The notes: a model not told the origin generated them from the letters alone. 64,000 nt of DNA from Sphingobacterium prati (GCF_013167215.1 NZ_JABJWY010000034.1:1054001-1118000), one strand, 5' to 3'. Positions 25,988-36,400 are shown, counted from the stretch's first letter. Translations and numbers: made by a program.

Positions 25988-28900
25988 TCAGGCTTTAGTG
26001 TGGGACTTTTGGTATTCCGATGGAAGCTTGCCAAATTCTTCTTTAAAGCACTGTCTAAAATAAATAGCACTATTGATTCCTACCATAAATGAAACTTCGG
26101 TCACATTGTATGCACCAGAACGCAGCAATTCGGCCGCTTTATGTATCCTTATTTTACGCACAAGTTGATTGATATTCTTACCAGTGATTCCTTTGAGTTT
26201 CCGATATAAGGTAGACTGGCTCATATTCATCCTTTCGGCCAGCTTAGCGGCATCTAACACATCATCCTGCATATGCTGCTCGACAATGGACACAAAATCT
26301 TGTACAAAGGCATTTTCGCGCCATAATTCATCTTTCTCGATTTCCTTACCTTTTACACTGTCTATTGGATCATCCGCCTTTATTTTCTGTAAAATAGCAC
26401 CGTTCATAGCTTTCTGCTTACGAAGCAAGTTCTCAATACGTTTGATCAGCAATGCTCCGCCAATAGGTTTTGTTAGATAAGAGTCAATACCGAGTTCATA
26501 ACCCCGTTGCCGATCCAGCTCCGTATCCTTTGCGGTCAATAAAATTAGGGGGATATGACTTGTCGCTCGCTCCGCTTTCAATTGCTCCGCCAAAATAAAA
26601 CCATCCATATCTGGCATCATAATATCACTGATCAAAATATCAGGTACACTGTTTTGCGCTATTTTTAAACCAACTACGCCATTTTCGGCCAACAAAACAT
26701 CATAATTTATGCGCAATATATTTCCTAAATATTCACGTAAATCCCTATCATCCTCGACCAAAAGGACCAGCGGACGGCCATGCTCCGTCTCCTCATTTTC
26801 CGTTTCTATCAACAAATCTGTTTCAGTCCCGCTTTCAGGGGGGACTTTATTTGCTAAAAATCGTACTGATATTTTTGTTCCCAAACCTTCAGTACTACTA
26901 ATTTCTATCTTTCCCTGATGAATCACCGTTAGGTCTTTTACCAGTGCCAAACCGATCCCAGTACCGTGGACTCCCCCCTTAGGAATTTGGTAGAACTTAT
27001 CGAAAATTCGATCAATCTCTTTTGCCGGAATCCCACAACCTGTATCTTCAACAGACAATATGGCCCAATTGACCAAATTTGACTCCTCATACATTAGACT
27101 TAATTTGATATGCCCAGCATCGGTATATTTATACGCATTCGATAATAGATTATCTACAATCAACTGAACAATTTCAGCATCGAATAATGTGCGGATATCT
27201 ATTCGGGGCAGATCAGACAGTAGCTGAACCTCAGTTTTATTATTTAAGGTCATGTACTTTTCCAAGATATCCCTGAGCATTTCACTCAATGTGCCCGGTT
27301 CAAGTACAAGCGGTTTAAACTGCGATTCGACTTTTCTAAACTCCAAAAGTTGGTTGACCAATGTAAAAAGTCTATTGGCACTTTTCTGAACGGTATGTAC
27401 CAATCCCTTATTTTTTGGAGATAATTGTTCCTCATGAGAAAGATCGTCAAGAGGACCTAGTATCAGTGTTAGTGGTGTTCGAAGTTCATGGGTGATGTGT
27501 GTATAGAAATTCATTCGCTCACTATGCAACTGTTCATCTTGACGGTGCTGCCGCTCTTTGAGCTTCAATTCAGATTCTGCTCTCATTCTTTTGATATAAA
27601 AGAAAATAAGCGTATAAATAATCAGCAGGAAGATCAGTAGATAAGCGATCTTTGCGGTCAGACTCAGGTAAAAAGGTGGTGTGATTTTGATCAGCAAACG
27701 CTGATAGGTCTGTGACCACGATCCATTTTTCAAACGCGTACGGATCAACAGCTCATGATGGCCGTACGGAATATTCCGAAAGTCAAGATTGGTCTCGTTA
27801 CCGAGAAAAATCCAGTCATTATTTAGCCCCTGCAATTGATAACCGAATTCGACCAGCCCGTCTAGCGCATAATCCATTACCGCAAGCTCGATCCGAAAAC
27901 TGTTTTCATCATGTGCAAGCCTAATCTCATTAAATTCTGAGGGATATTTGTCCTCCTGTGTATTTGACTCTCCAGATCGAAAGACAATAAATCGACTGAC
28001 GCGTAACGGAGATGTCGGTAGATTTGATGGGATTTCATTCGGGTCAAAATAGCATATTCCATCTTGCATCCCAAAAAACAACCGACCTTTAAGATCTTGC
28101 CCCACACTTCCATTGATAAAGCCCCCGAGTGGTAAACCAAATGATTGGTCATACTGAAGAAAACGCTTTTCTTTGGGTAGATAACGTAACATACCTGATT
28201 TGGTAGAACACCAAATATGACCATTTTGATCTTCCGCGAGCCCATTGACAAACAACCAAGCGTCATCACCTGGAGGCATTAAAATTATCAGGTCCCCGAT
28301 TTTTTTTCTCGCTTCCTGCAATGCCATTCCTTGATTTGTCGCAATCCAGATATCATTGTTTTTGTCACGCATCAAATGATTAATGGTATTGCTGCGTAAA
28401 TCATTTCCGCTATCCATTTTCCGAATCAATTTTCGGTTGCCATTATATACGTAGAGTCCTTGTCCGTACGTCCCTACCCACATATTGTGCTGTCCATCTT
28501 CCACCAACGCTCTAGGGGCATAGTCTCCTAGCATAGGATTGTTGATTAACAATTTTTGAACGCTATGGGTAAACGGATCGTAGATAAATAAACCTTGGTA
28601 TGCAGCAATCCAAATTGCTCCACGATGATCTTCATAAATAGCCCGCACCTCGGACACCGGCTCCCCCAGGTCAATTTCATGCCATTTTTCCGATCTAGCA
28701 TAGCAGACTGCTACTCCCCCTTTTCGCAAACCTAACCAAATATGTTGATTATGATCCTTAAACGCTGTCAATATAAAATCATCAGGGCTTCCATTCTTTT
28801 GAGTTATCTGCCTGAGCAAATCGCCATCTCTGTTAATCTCCACAATTCCAGATCCTTCCGTTGCTAACCAAACAGCCTCATTATTGCCTACGATTATATT

Positions 28901-30001
28901 ACTCACTGTTGCCAACCGATCTGAAAGAAGTCCAGCTGGCGGAAAAACATTAAAAAAAGGTTTAATATGACTGATAACGCCCACACCGCCACCATATACC
29001 GCCAGCCAGATATTACCAAATCTATCTGCAGCAATATCCTGCACCATTGCATTATTTCCTTTTCCTAAATCAAAAACCTGCAGTTGCTTGACGCCTTCAA
29101 TCCGTCGGTCATATCCATATGTAGCTTGTAAAGCAAAGAGCTGAGACGATTCCCCTCCTATCCAAATGGTATTTCCTATTTCTTTAATTGCGTAAACAAA
29201 GGGCTCATTTCCATTTTTTGATGATCCAGCCAAAGGAATACGCATTAGCCGGCCGCTCGAGCTATGGTAAACCGCAAGTCCTTTGCGGGTACCGATCCAG
29301 ATGTTATTAAAACGATCACAATGTAGGGCTTTAACCTCATTATCCGGTAATTCACCAGCGGTATTTTGATGCGTAAATCTTTTTACCGATCGATGAATTG
29401 GATCCAGTATTGTTAATCCCTCTTTGACGTGTCCTACGTACAGCATTCCTTTTTGATCTTCCGCGAGTGACCATATACTGTTTTCAGGAAATCCAGGTAA
29501 ATTCTTTTTATTTAAATGGCTAAACTCTTTTTTTATCGGATCAAAGTGCTGCAACCCCTGATGATAAGTCGCTAACCACAGCTTTCCATCCCTTGCCTTA
29601 AGCATAGCTGTAATATCATTTGTAGCTATGGACTTTGCGTCAGTCGGATTATGTAAATAATAGGTAAATCTATTCGTCGTTAAATCGAGTACATTCAATC
29701 CATTCGATCGTGTACCGATATATAGCTTACGATCGTCATAAAGTAATGTATTGATTTCGTTGCTGTTGACGGACAGCCCATCTTGCTTTTCTGAGGCATA
29801 GTAGGATTTAAAGGCTTTACCCGCAAAACGGTTGAGTCCAAGTTCTGTTGCTACCCACATGAAACCATTATCGTCATGCACGATATCCAATACTTGGTGA
29901 TTTGTCAATCCATCCTGAAGTAAAAAAAAATGAGGGCGACTTGCTTGCCCTACAACCAACCATGGCGAAAGAAAGGCAAGTACAATCAACAATTTCTTCA
30001 T
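25988..30001 (-). CDS. Hybrid two-component system sensor/regulator (HTCS 1)
   Basis: A 1337-residue one-protein two-component system. In order: signal peptide ending VVGQ; about 14 periplasmic propeller blades (25-700, recurrent NIWIGTRKGLAVY- and GAIWIAAYQGL-like units); Y_Y_Y domain (about 715-780); one membrane helix (about 790-812, LIFLLIIYTLIFFY); a histidine kinase with His838 in HELRTPL and ATPase motifs (DTGCGIP, GTGIGLALVKD); a receiver with Asp1126 in SDIMMPDMDG and KP; and an AraC-type HTH at the C-terminus. The start at 30001 is chosen because it begins the signal peptide; an upstream ATG at 30067 would add a non-signal extension overlapping GH97. It lies 37 nt after GH97 and upstream of SusC 1, and probably activates those genes on binding an oligosaccharide. 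Confidence 0.95.
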   Translation of the reverse strand: MKKLLIVLAFLSPWLVVGQASRPHFFLLQDGLTNHQVLDIVHDDNGFMWVATELGLNRFAGKAFKSYYASEKQDGLSVNSNEINTLLYDDRKLYIGTRSNGLNVLDLTTNRFTYYLHNPTDAKSIATNDITAMLKARDGKLWLATYHQGLQHFDPIKKEFSHLNKKNLPGFPENSIWSLAEDQKGMLYVGHVKEGLTILDPIHRSVKRFTHQNTAGELPDNEVKALHCDRFNNIWIGTRKGLAVYHSSSGRLMRIPLAGSSKNGNEPFVYAIKEIGNTIWIGGESSQLFALQATYGYDRRIEGVKQLQVFDLGKGNNAMVQDIAADRFGNIWLAVYGGGVGVISHIKPFFNVFPPAGLLSDRLATVSNIIVGNNEAVWLATEGSGIVEINRDGDLLRQITQKNGSPDDFILTAFKDHNQHIWLGLRKGGVAVCYARSEKWHEIDLGEPVSEVRAIYEDHRGAIWIAAYQGLFIYDPFTHSVQKLLINNPMLGDYAPRALVEDGQHNMWVGTYGQGLYVYNGNRKLIRKMDSGNDLRSNTINHLMRDKNNDIWIATNQGMALQEARKKIGDLIILMPPGDDAWLFVNGLAEDQNGHIWCSTKSGMLRYLPKEKRFLQYDQSFGLPLGGFINGSVGQDLKGRLFFGMQDGICYFDPNEIPSNLPTSPLRVSRFIVFRSGESNTQEDKYPSEFNEIRLAHDENSFRIELAVMDYALDGLVEFGYQLQGLNNDWIFLGNETNLDFRNIPYGHHELLIRTRLKNGSWSQTYQRLLIKITPPFYLSLTAKIAYLLIFLLIIYTLIFFYIKRMRAESELKLKERQHRQDEQLHSERMNFYTHITHELRTPLTLILGPLDDLSHEEQLSPKNKGLVHTVQKSANRLFTLVNQLLEFRKVESQFKPLVLEPGTLSEMLRDILEKYMTLNNKTEVQLLSDLPRIDIRTLFDAEIVQLIVDNLLSNAYKYTDAGHIKLSLMYEESNLVNWAILSVEDTGCGIPAKEIDRIFDKFYQIPKGGVHGTGIGLALVKDLTVIHQGKIEISSTEGLGTKISVRFLANKVPPESGTETDLLIETENEETEHGRPLVLLVEDDRDLREYLGNILRINYDVLLAENGVVGLKIAQNSVPDILISDIMMPDMDGFILAEQLKAERATSHIPLILLTAKDTELDRQRGYELGIDSYLTKPIGGALLIKRIENLLRKQKAMNGAILQKIKADDPIDSVKGKEIEKDELWRENAFVQDFVSIVEQHMQDDVLDAAKLAERMNMSQSTLYRKLKGITGKNINQLVRKIRIHKAAELLRSGAYNVTEVSFMVGINSAIYFRQCFKEEFGKLPSEYQKSHTKA

Positions 30002-30038
30002 AGCTCGACAAAAAAAAGCAAAAAAAGATAAAAAACGG

Positions 30039-31985
30039 TTATTCTCCAAATAACAATGCTCCAGCATTTGGCTGTAAAGTCAGTCTGATCGTTTTTTCTT
30101 TTTTGAGATTTATCATTTTTTGTACGGATTCACGTTCTTTTGTATCGCTTATCAACTGTATCGGTTTACCGGAAAGCATTGGCAAATTTATCTCAATTTC
30201 TTTTGTTTTCGCTTCCGCATTAATTGCTGCAATATACCATTGCTGATTTTTCCGTCTGGCCAATACCACGTATTTTCCTGGATAGCCATCCACAAACACC
30301 GTCTCATCCCATGTTGTCGGAACCTGCTTCATAAAATCAATAATATGATTTGGCATATCCAACAGATTATTTGGCGTTAGGCCAAAATTCTGCACGGGAG
30401 TCTGAAACAGGATCGCCGTCGCCAGCTGAAATGTTTCGGTTGTCTTGCGCGTGGTACCACCATTATTTCCCCTATTATGGCGTTTATTAAGCAACACCGG
30501 CCCAAAATCCATTGCGGCTACGGCATTACGGATAAAAGGATGCAGCGTAGCGTTAAAAGCCTCCATATCATTGGCATGCTGTGTAAAAATCAGATTCTCA
30601 GAGGCCAACACAGCTTCGCTTCCTACAAAATTAGGGTACATACGTTCCCAACCACGGGGTAAGGTACAGCCGTGAAAAATCACTGCCAAGCCATATGCAT
30701 TTGCGTCCGCAAGAATCTCTTCATATAACTTTAGCGTTTCCTGTTTATCACCACCAAAGAAATCCACTTTTATACCCTTGATACCAATAGATTGCATCCA
30801 AGCCATTTCTTTTTTTCGCGCGGCGCTACTATTCATCTTGTTTTTGGGTGTCTGCGGGGCATCGTTCCAATAGCCATTAGAATTGTACCATAGGCAAAGC
30901 CCCACCCCTTTTTCACGTCCATAGTTTGCCAGCTCTTCGATCTTAACCTTTCCTATGCGCTCATCCCACCAATTGTCAACCAAAACAAATTCATAGCCCA
31001 TTGACGCCGATAAATCAATAAACTTTTTCTGATCATTAAAATTGATGCTTTCATCCTGCCACTCCAACCAGCTCCATGTCGCTCGGCCAAAATTATAGGG
31101 TTTCGTCGCTGTATATTGCGCTTCGACGACATCAAATGGGATCGTCGTTTCGACAATCGGCTTTAGAGAGCTTCCTACTGTCAGCGTTCGCCATGGCGTA
31201 TAGCCCGGCAAAGCCAGGGTGGGGTTTGCTGCACCAATCCCATTATTCTCCCCTATTTCAGGAAAAGCAATCTTGTACAATCCCTGCTTCGTTCCCTCAC
31301 TGAGTTTGGCACCACAATAACTGGCATTCACTCCCGTCTCCGATAGCAGAATCCACCCCCGGCTTCCGATATGAAATAATGCGGGAAAGGTATACCCCAG
31401 ACCATATTTGGAAGCAGTTCCCATCGCCTCGTCTGGCACATATGATTCTTCATAGCTCGGTTTTGTTTTCTTCCAGCCGATCATTGGTGAAGCTTGCGGT
31501 GTGAGGAATGTTGTCGTTATTTCCGGAAACTTGAAACCAGTTATTTCCTCCCTGACCGTTAAGTTAGCAGGCTCGCCGGTCTGCGGAATACCATACCGAA
31601 AAGCAATATCATTATTACTGACCCGAAAGATAACGATGAGCTTTTGTTTTAGGTCATTTTCCAATGTACATTGCAATTCATTTGCCTTATAGTGCACTTG
31701 GCGACGTTTAATCTTGGGTTCTTCATAATGCTCATCAATATTTTTTGTATTGGAATCCACCAAACGCATGTTACTGAACAGGTCAACATTTTCGCCCTTT
31801 AATCCCAGGGGCGACTTCGCTAACATCTCCTGCCCCTCAAGATGAATTCGATAATAAAGTCTACCTTGATCCAAGGATAGATCTACTTCCAATTTTCCAT
31901 CAGGACCAGACACCTTGAGTTCCTGAGCGAACAGGCCCGAAAATAGCAACAATAATACTCCACTGACAATAATTCGTTTCTTCAT
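30039..31985 (-). CDS. GH97 glycosidase, retaining type (alpha-galactosidase / beta-L-arabinopyranosidase-like)
   Basis: A 648-residue exported GH97 enzyme with signal peptide ending GLFAQ (about 1-21), an N-terminal beta-sandwich (about 25-280), a TIM barrel (about 290-560) and a C-terminal beta domain. GH97 splits into inverting alpha-glucosidases (SusB), which lack the barrel nucleophile, and retaining enzymes with an Asp at the end of strand 4. Here Asp408 in IKVDFFGGD and Glu457 in VGSEAVLAS fit the retaining type, whose characterised members are alpha-galactosidases and bifunctional beta-L-arabinopyranosidases. In this PUL, removal of alpha-galactose or beta-L-arabinopyranose caps is therefore more likely than starch attack. 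Confidence 0.88.
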   Translation of the reverse strand: MKKRIIVSGVLLLLFSGLFAQELKVSGPDGKLEVDLSLDQGRLYYRIHLEGQEMLAKSPLGLKGENVDLFSNMRLVDSNTKNIDEHYEEPKIKRRQVHYKANELQCTLENDLKQKLIVIFRVSNNDIAFRYGIPQTGEPANLTVREEITGFKFPEITTTFLTPQASPMIGWKKTKPSYEESYVPDEAMGTASKYGLGYTFPALFHIGSRGWILLSETGVNASYCGAKLSEGTKQGLYKIAFPEIGENNGIGAANPTLALPGYTPWRTLTVGSSLKPIVETTIPFDVVEAQYTATKPYNFGRATWSWLEWQDESINFNDQKKFIDLSASMGYEFVLVDNWWDERIGKVKIEELANYGREKGVGLCLWYNSNGYWNDAPQTPKNKMNSSAARKKEMAWMQSIGIKGIKVDFFGGDKQETLKLYEEILADANAYGLAVIFHGCTLPRGWERMYPNFVGSEAVLASENLIFTQHANDMEAFNATLHPFIRNAVAAMDFGPVLLNKRHNRGNNGGTTRKTTETFQLATAILFQTPVQNFGLTPNNLLDMPNHIIDFMKQVPTTWDETVFVDGYPGKYVVLARRKNQQWYIAAINAEAKTKEIEINLPMLSGKPIQLISDTKERESVQKMINLKKEKTIRLTLQPNAGALLFGE

Positions 31986-32099
31986 GTCAAAAATACTTTT
32001 AATTAGTAATACACTTGACCAGCCTATTCAATTAGGCTACCTCAGAGCGCTATTAATCCGAGCTCCCCTAACAACACTTCATTCTCTTGGATGAGCCCT

Positions 32100-34061
32100 T
32101 TACCGGACTTGAAGCTTGATTAGGGTAAACGAATATGGCGCTAAGCTGTCAGTAAGTTTCTTCCCTTTAAAAGTAATCGGTTCCAGTTTGGGTTGAATAT
32201 TCAATGGTTCTTCAATACTATTACTCACATTCAAGTCTTTTCCAGCTAAGATTATCTTCTCCCCAGCGTTTGCAAGTTTCTTCCTGCTAGCAATATCAAA
32301 ACTAACCTCTACAGGTTTACTATTATAATTAATGAGTTTGACTATCAACTGACCTAGCTTTTGGTCATATACCGCAGAAGCGTATAGACTATCCTTCCCG
32401 GCAACCGGCTGCCCCGCACGGGTGATGGGAATAATTTCCGAACCTCTATTGGTAGAATATAATTTCTGGACTTGGTAGCTCGGCGTTCCGTATACCTGTA
32501 AATTATCAACCCAGATTAAATCGGGAGACCATTGCCAGCCATCAACATGTCCAAATAAAGGTGCATAAGAGGCCATTTCAACCACATCACCATTTCGCTC
32601 TAAGCCAGTCATGAATGCAGCCTCTGATAGCGCAGCTTCCCAAGTACTTTTACCCGGACCATTGGGTCGAGTTGTATGAGAAGCATATTCTCCCGCAAAA
32701 ATCTTTGCGCCTTTTCGGTCATAATGATCATAACGGCTCGCGCTCGATAAAAACCAGGATGGTGGACGATAATAATGTTCATCTATGATATTGATATTCA
32801 TAGCTCTGAGCTTATCATTCAGAAAATCAAATCGGTCTCCCTCAGGATCTGTTCCCGAACTTGCTATGATTGCAATTTCAGGATGTTTCTCATTCAGCGC
32901 TTTTTTAAATACTGCGAGCCGTTCAATGTACTGTGGCCCCCAATTTTCATTACCCACACCGATCATCTTCAAGTTGAAAGACTCCGGATGCCCCATTTCT
33001 GCGCGCAATTTACCCCACTTTGTATCAGCCGATCCATTTGCAAATTCAATCAGATCCAACGCATCCTGTACATATTCATCCAGCTGTTCCAGCGGAACCA
33101 ACTCTCCTGTATTAAACTGACAGGCCATGCCGCAATTGAGAATTGGAACCGGTGCTGCACCAATATCCTCGGCCAACAAGAAGTATTCGTAAAATCCTAG
33201 CCCAAAAGTCTGAAAATAATCCGGAGTCAAGCGATGCTTAAATTCGGTATTCCAACGGTTAATGATTAACTCCCGCTCGTTTATCGGACCGACAGTTTTT
33301 TTCCATTGAAATCTGTTGGCCAAGTCCCTCCCTTCTACAATACAGCCACCCGGAAAACGAATAAACCCAGGTTTCATGTCTGCCAGCATTTGCACCATAT
33401 CTTTCCGTAATCCCTTGGATCGTCCTTTCCATGTATCCTTCGGGAATAACGATAGCATATCCACATCGAGCACTCCGGCACCACTAAACCAAACATTTAA
33501 CTTTGCTTTCGCTGTCGTTGATGTCACGGGAAATTTGATTGCCCCCTCAGACCAATTAGCTGACAAAGCCAATGGCAATACAGTCGAACCAATCACCTTA
33601 TCCTGTTCATTCAACACCTCTACGTTGATTTTCATATCCGCATTAGGACTACGGTATTGCAATGAGAATTCATATTCCTCCCCATCCTTTACTCCCATAC
33701 CCCGAAAACCCTCATTTTGCAATCCTAATTTTAAATTCGACACATTATTTAGTCTTAAATAACGTTTATTTCCTTTGCGTTGGCTATCATTCAGCAGCAA
33801 ATAAGTCCCCTCGCCCGCATTATCCAGCTTTTTCCAACCCATCCAAGGTTGATCAAATTCAAAAGATCTATTTTTAACCAGTTCTGCATAGATTCCCCCA
33901 TCTGCTCCAAGATTGATATCTTCAAAAAATACCCCCCACATATGCGGTGATATTTTGCCACTGGCCTGGTCCAATTGGATATTTAATTCAATCGGAGACT
34001 GAGCCACGGCCCAAGAACCTAGAGTCGCAAGCAACAGCGTCATTGACACTACTTTTTTCAT
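32100..34061 (-). CDS. GH51 alpha-L-arabinofuranosidase (long form with binding domain)
   Basis: A 653-residue exported GH51 enzyme, signal peptide ending WAVAQ (about 1-20). A carbohydrate-binding-like beta-sandwich (about 85-210) precedes the barrel. The barrel carries acid/base Glu372 in GVGNENWG and nucleophile Glu458 in FAGEYASH, followed by a C-terminal beta domain (about 530-653). It would hydrolyse alpha-L-arabinofuranose side chains in the periplasm or at the surface. It is separated by 22 nt from the other GH51 gene, so the two are co-transcribed, yet the two proteins differ in length and flanking domains and are probably not recent duplicates. Confidence 0.92.
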   Translation of the reverse strand: MKKVVSMTLLLATLGSWAVAQSPIELNIQLDQASGKISPHMWGVFFEDINLGADGGIYAELVKNRSFEFDQPWMGWKKLDNAGEGTYLLLNDSQRKGNKRYLRLNNVSNLKLGLQNEGFRGMGVKDGEEYEFSLQYRSPNADMKINVEVLNEQDKVIGSTVLPLALSANWSEGAIKFPVTSTTAKAKLNVWFSGAGVLDVDMLSLFPKDTWKGRSKGLRKDMVQMLADMKPGFIRFPGGCIVEGRDLANRFQWKKTVGPINERELIINRWNTEFKHRLTPDYFQTFGLGFYEYFLLAEDIGAAPVPILNCGMACQFNTGELVPLEQLDEYVQDALDLIEFANGSADTKWGKLRAEMGHPESFNLKMIGVGNENWGPQYIERLAVFKKALNEKHPEIAIIASSGTDPEGDRFDFLNDKLRAMNINIIDEHYYRPPSWFLSSASRYDHYDRKGAKIFAGEYASHTTRPNGPGKSTWEAALSEAAFMTGLERNGDVVEMASYAPLFGHVDGWQWSPDLIWVDNLQVYGTPSYQVQKLYSTNRGSEIIPITRAGQPVAGKDSLYASAVYDQKLGQLIVKLINYNSKPVEVSFDIASRKKLANAGEKIILAGKDLNVSNSIEEPLNIQPKLEPITFKGKKLTDSLAPYSFTLIKLQVR

Positions 34062-34083
34062 CCGTTTAAGTTTATTTTACAAT

Positions 34084-35625
34084 TTATATTATCTCCAGCA
34101 CAATTACCGAAAATGCAGGAATATCGACCTCGACAGCGCCATTTAACAACTTCGCATCTTTATACACAGCAGGAGCGATTTTTGCTGGCATTTTGAATGA
34201 ATTGTAATCCCTCAGATTATCTGAAGTGAGTATACGCCCGCTGACTTTTGAAGCCTTCAACGAAGCCAGATCCACACGTACCTTATTTTTCTTTTTCGGA
34301 TCAATATTGACCAAAGAGATATGTGTACGTCCATCCGCATCCTGAGAAGCCGAGACAGATACCGCCGGAATTTTTTCATTGTTCAATTCAAAATCTGTTG
34401 ATTGCAGTGTTATGGGAATTAATTTTGCATCCTGATGCACTTTATACATCTCCATTACATGATACGTCGGTGTCAAAATCATCTTTTTGCCTTCCGTCAA
34501 AACAACAGCTTGCAGTACATTTACTGCTTGCGCCAAATTCGCCATTTTCACCCTGCGTGCATGATTATTAAAAATATTTAACGTCATTCCCGCTATCATG
34601 GCATCACGCATGGTATTTTGTTGATACAAAAAACCTGGATTTGTACCCGGTTCAACTTCATACCAACCACCCCACTCGTCCACGATCAAATCGACATTCC
34701 CTTTCGGATCATATTTGTCCATGATAGTGATATTCTTTTCCACCAGCTCATTCATAAACCAGGCCGACTTCATGGTTTTGAAATATTCCTCTTCTGAATA
34801 ATTTACAGCAGAACCCTTTTTATTCCAATTAATTACAGCATAGTGATGCAGGCCCATCCCCTTCATCAAGCTATTCGGAATTTTCTTCATTAACGTTTCA
34901 GTCCAATTATAATCAGCACTATTGGCTCCAGAGGCGATACGATACAAGCCACCGCCATTGGTCCAATCAGACATAAAGGTGGCATATTTTCTGTAGATGT
35001 CCGTGTAATAGTCGGCAGTCATATTCCCACCACAGCCCCAAGCTTCATTGCCTACACCCCAAAACTTAACCTTCCATGGTTCATCACGCCCATTTTTACG
35101 TCTCCAATCCGACATTGGGCTTTTACCCGCAAAATTCACATATTGTACCCAATCCGTCAGTTCCTGAACCTCACCACTTCCCACATTACCGGCCAAGTAC
35201 GGTTCCGCACCCAACAATTCACACATATTGAGAAAATCATGGGTACCGAAAGTATTATCTTCCGTTACCCCGCCCCACCAGCTATTCACCATCGAAGGAC
35301 GTTGTGTCTTAGGTCCCACACCATCTTTCCAGTGATAGGTGTCAGCAAAGCATCCTCCAGGCCAGCGGAGATTCGGTATATTCAGCTTCTTTAAGGCTTC
35401 GATAACATCAGTCCGTACACCGTTTTTATGGGGAATAGAATCATTTTTCTCACCCACATAAAAACCATCATAAATACAGCGTCCCAAATGTTCGGCAAAA
35501 TGTCCATAAATATGCCGGCTTATTGTCAGTTTCTCGTCTGGGCGCTCTAATCTCACGCTACTTTGACCAAATAACATTCCGTTGCTCAGTGCAAATGCAA
35601 CTCCTATTATAAATTTTAATTTCAT
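34084..35625 (-). CDS. GH51 alpha-L-arabinofuranosidase (short form)
   Basis: A 513-residue exported GH51 enzyme with signal peptide ending MLFGQ (about 1-21). The barrel begins with SRHIYGHFAEHLGRCIYDG and RWPGGCFADTYHWKDG, typical of the single-barrel arabinofuranosidases, and contains acid/base Glu194 in GVGNEAWG and nucleophile Glu317 in VDEWGGWY, then a C-terminal jelly roll (about 400-513). It releases alpha-L-arabinofuranose from arabinan or arabinoxylan oligosaccharides. It is the first gene of the GH51-GH51-GH97-HTCS series, with a 511-bp non-coding or SemiSWEET-containing region upstream. Confidence 0.93.
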   Translation of the reverse strand: MKLKFIIGVAFALSNGMLFGQSSVRLERPDEKLTISRHIYGHFAEHLGRCIYDGFYVGEKNDSIPHKNGVRTDVIEALKKLNIPNLRWPGGCFADTYHWKDGVGPKTQRPSMVNSWWGGVTEDNTFGTHDFLNMCELLGAEPYLAGNVGSGEVQELTDWVQYVNFAGKSPMSDWRRKNGRDEPWKVKFWGVGNEAWGCGGNMTADYYTDIYRKYATFMSDWTNGGGLYRIASGANSADYNWTETLMKKIPNSLMKGMGLHHYAVINWNKKGSAVNYSEEEYFKTMKSAWFMNELVEKNITIMDKYDPKGNVDLIVDEWGGWYEVEPGTNPGFLYQQNTMRDAMIAGMTLNIFNNHARRVKMANLAQAVNVLQAVVLTEGKKMILTPTYHVMEMYKVHQDAKLIPITLQSTDFELNNEKIPAVSVSASQDADGRTHISLVNIDPKKKNKVRVDLASLKASKVSGRILTSDNLRDYNSFKMPAKIAPAVYKDAKLLNGAVEVDIPAFSVIVLEII

Positions 35626-36136
35626 TATAAAAGACTTATTAGTTTACAAGGATCATAATTTTTTAATCAGCTGCTACGAAGATTTTAATAGCGTTATTTC
35701 GCACAAGAACATTCCGTCCAAGTATTTCGTCACCAACGCACATCAATCGTTGCCGATCAGCATTGGCTACTCGCTCCATATCTCAAATAATCTGCATTTT
35801 AGCTGAAATTTGGTTATAATTTATACCTGTTTTTAACACTTACTTTTCATGTTTATGAATGAAATAAAGTATAAAAACAAATAATTAGTGTCAATTTAAC
35901 ATTTAAATTCTAAATAGAAAAAAATAATTTATCATTTCTACAAAAAAACTAAATCTGTTTTTATTTGCCTGAGTAAATACCCACGATTTTTCTATTGGCA
36001 AACTAATTCTACGAGTCATAGGAGTAATAAAACGCCGTCGCCCTGAGAAAGAAAATTTTTACCGAAACGATTTATCCCTGCGCTTTGTTTAGTATAGAGA
36101 AGTTCATCAATGTAGCTCATCTAATCCCCCTACGAA
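35626..36136. other. A/T-rich intergenic region between divergent GH51 and SemiSWEET genes
   Basis: About 510 bp, very A/T-rich between about 35800 and 36000. No supported gene and no certain promoter motif by eye, although two divergent transcripts must start here. The length and composition suit a regulator-controlled region. Confidence 0.4.
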
Positions 36137-36400
36137 ATGGTCAACGACAACATTTTGGGTATAATCGCCGGCATATTGACCTCCTTGGCTATGCTTCCAC
36201 AACTCCTAAAAGTCCTGAAAGAGAAAAATGTAGACGATCTATCCCCCTTGATGCTCATAACACTGATTTTAGGGCTTTCATTGTGGGTGTGGTATGGAGT
36301 CTTTAAAAGGGAACTACCTATAATATATTCAAATGCTTTTGCTGTGCTTGTCAATTTGAGTTTACTCAGTTGCTATTTTTTGTACCGAAAAAGTGGCTAG
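36137..36400 (+). CDS. SemiSWEET-family sugar transporter
   Basis: An 87-residue membrane protein with three hydrophobic helices (about 5-25, 40-57 and 63-82) and the PQ-loop motif in the first, AMLPQLLKVLKEK. This is the size and pattern of bacterial SemiSWEETs (MtN3/saliva family), which dimerise to move mono- or disaccharides down their gradient across the cytoplasmic membrane. It is the only plus-strand gene in this part of the PUL and has its own terminator. Its position suggests it carries a released pentose, galactose or short product inward; that substrate is inference. Confidence 0.87.
   Translation: MVNDNILGIIAGILTSLAMLPQLLKVLKEKNVDDLSPLMLITLILGLSLWVWYGVFKRELPIIYSNAFAVLVNLSLLSCYFLYRKSG

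Noticed and set aside
30002-30067. Upstream start for HTCS 1
   Set aside because: Would overlap GH97 and place 22 extra residues before a good signal peptide starting at 30001.
32775-33200. 141-residue plus-strand reading frame inside GH51
   Set aside because: Antisense to the catalytic barrel of a clear GH51 enzyme; composition unlike a protein.
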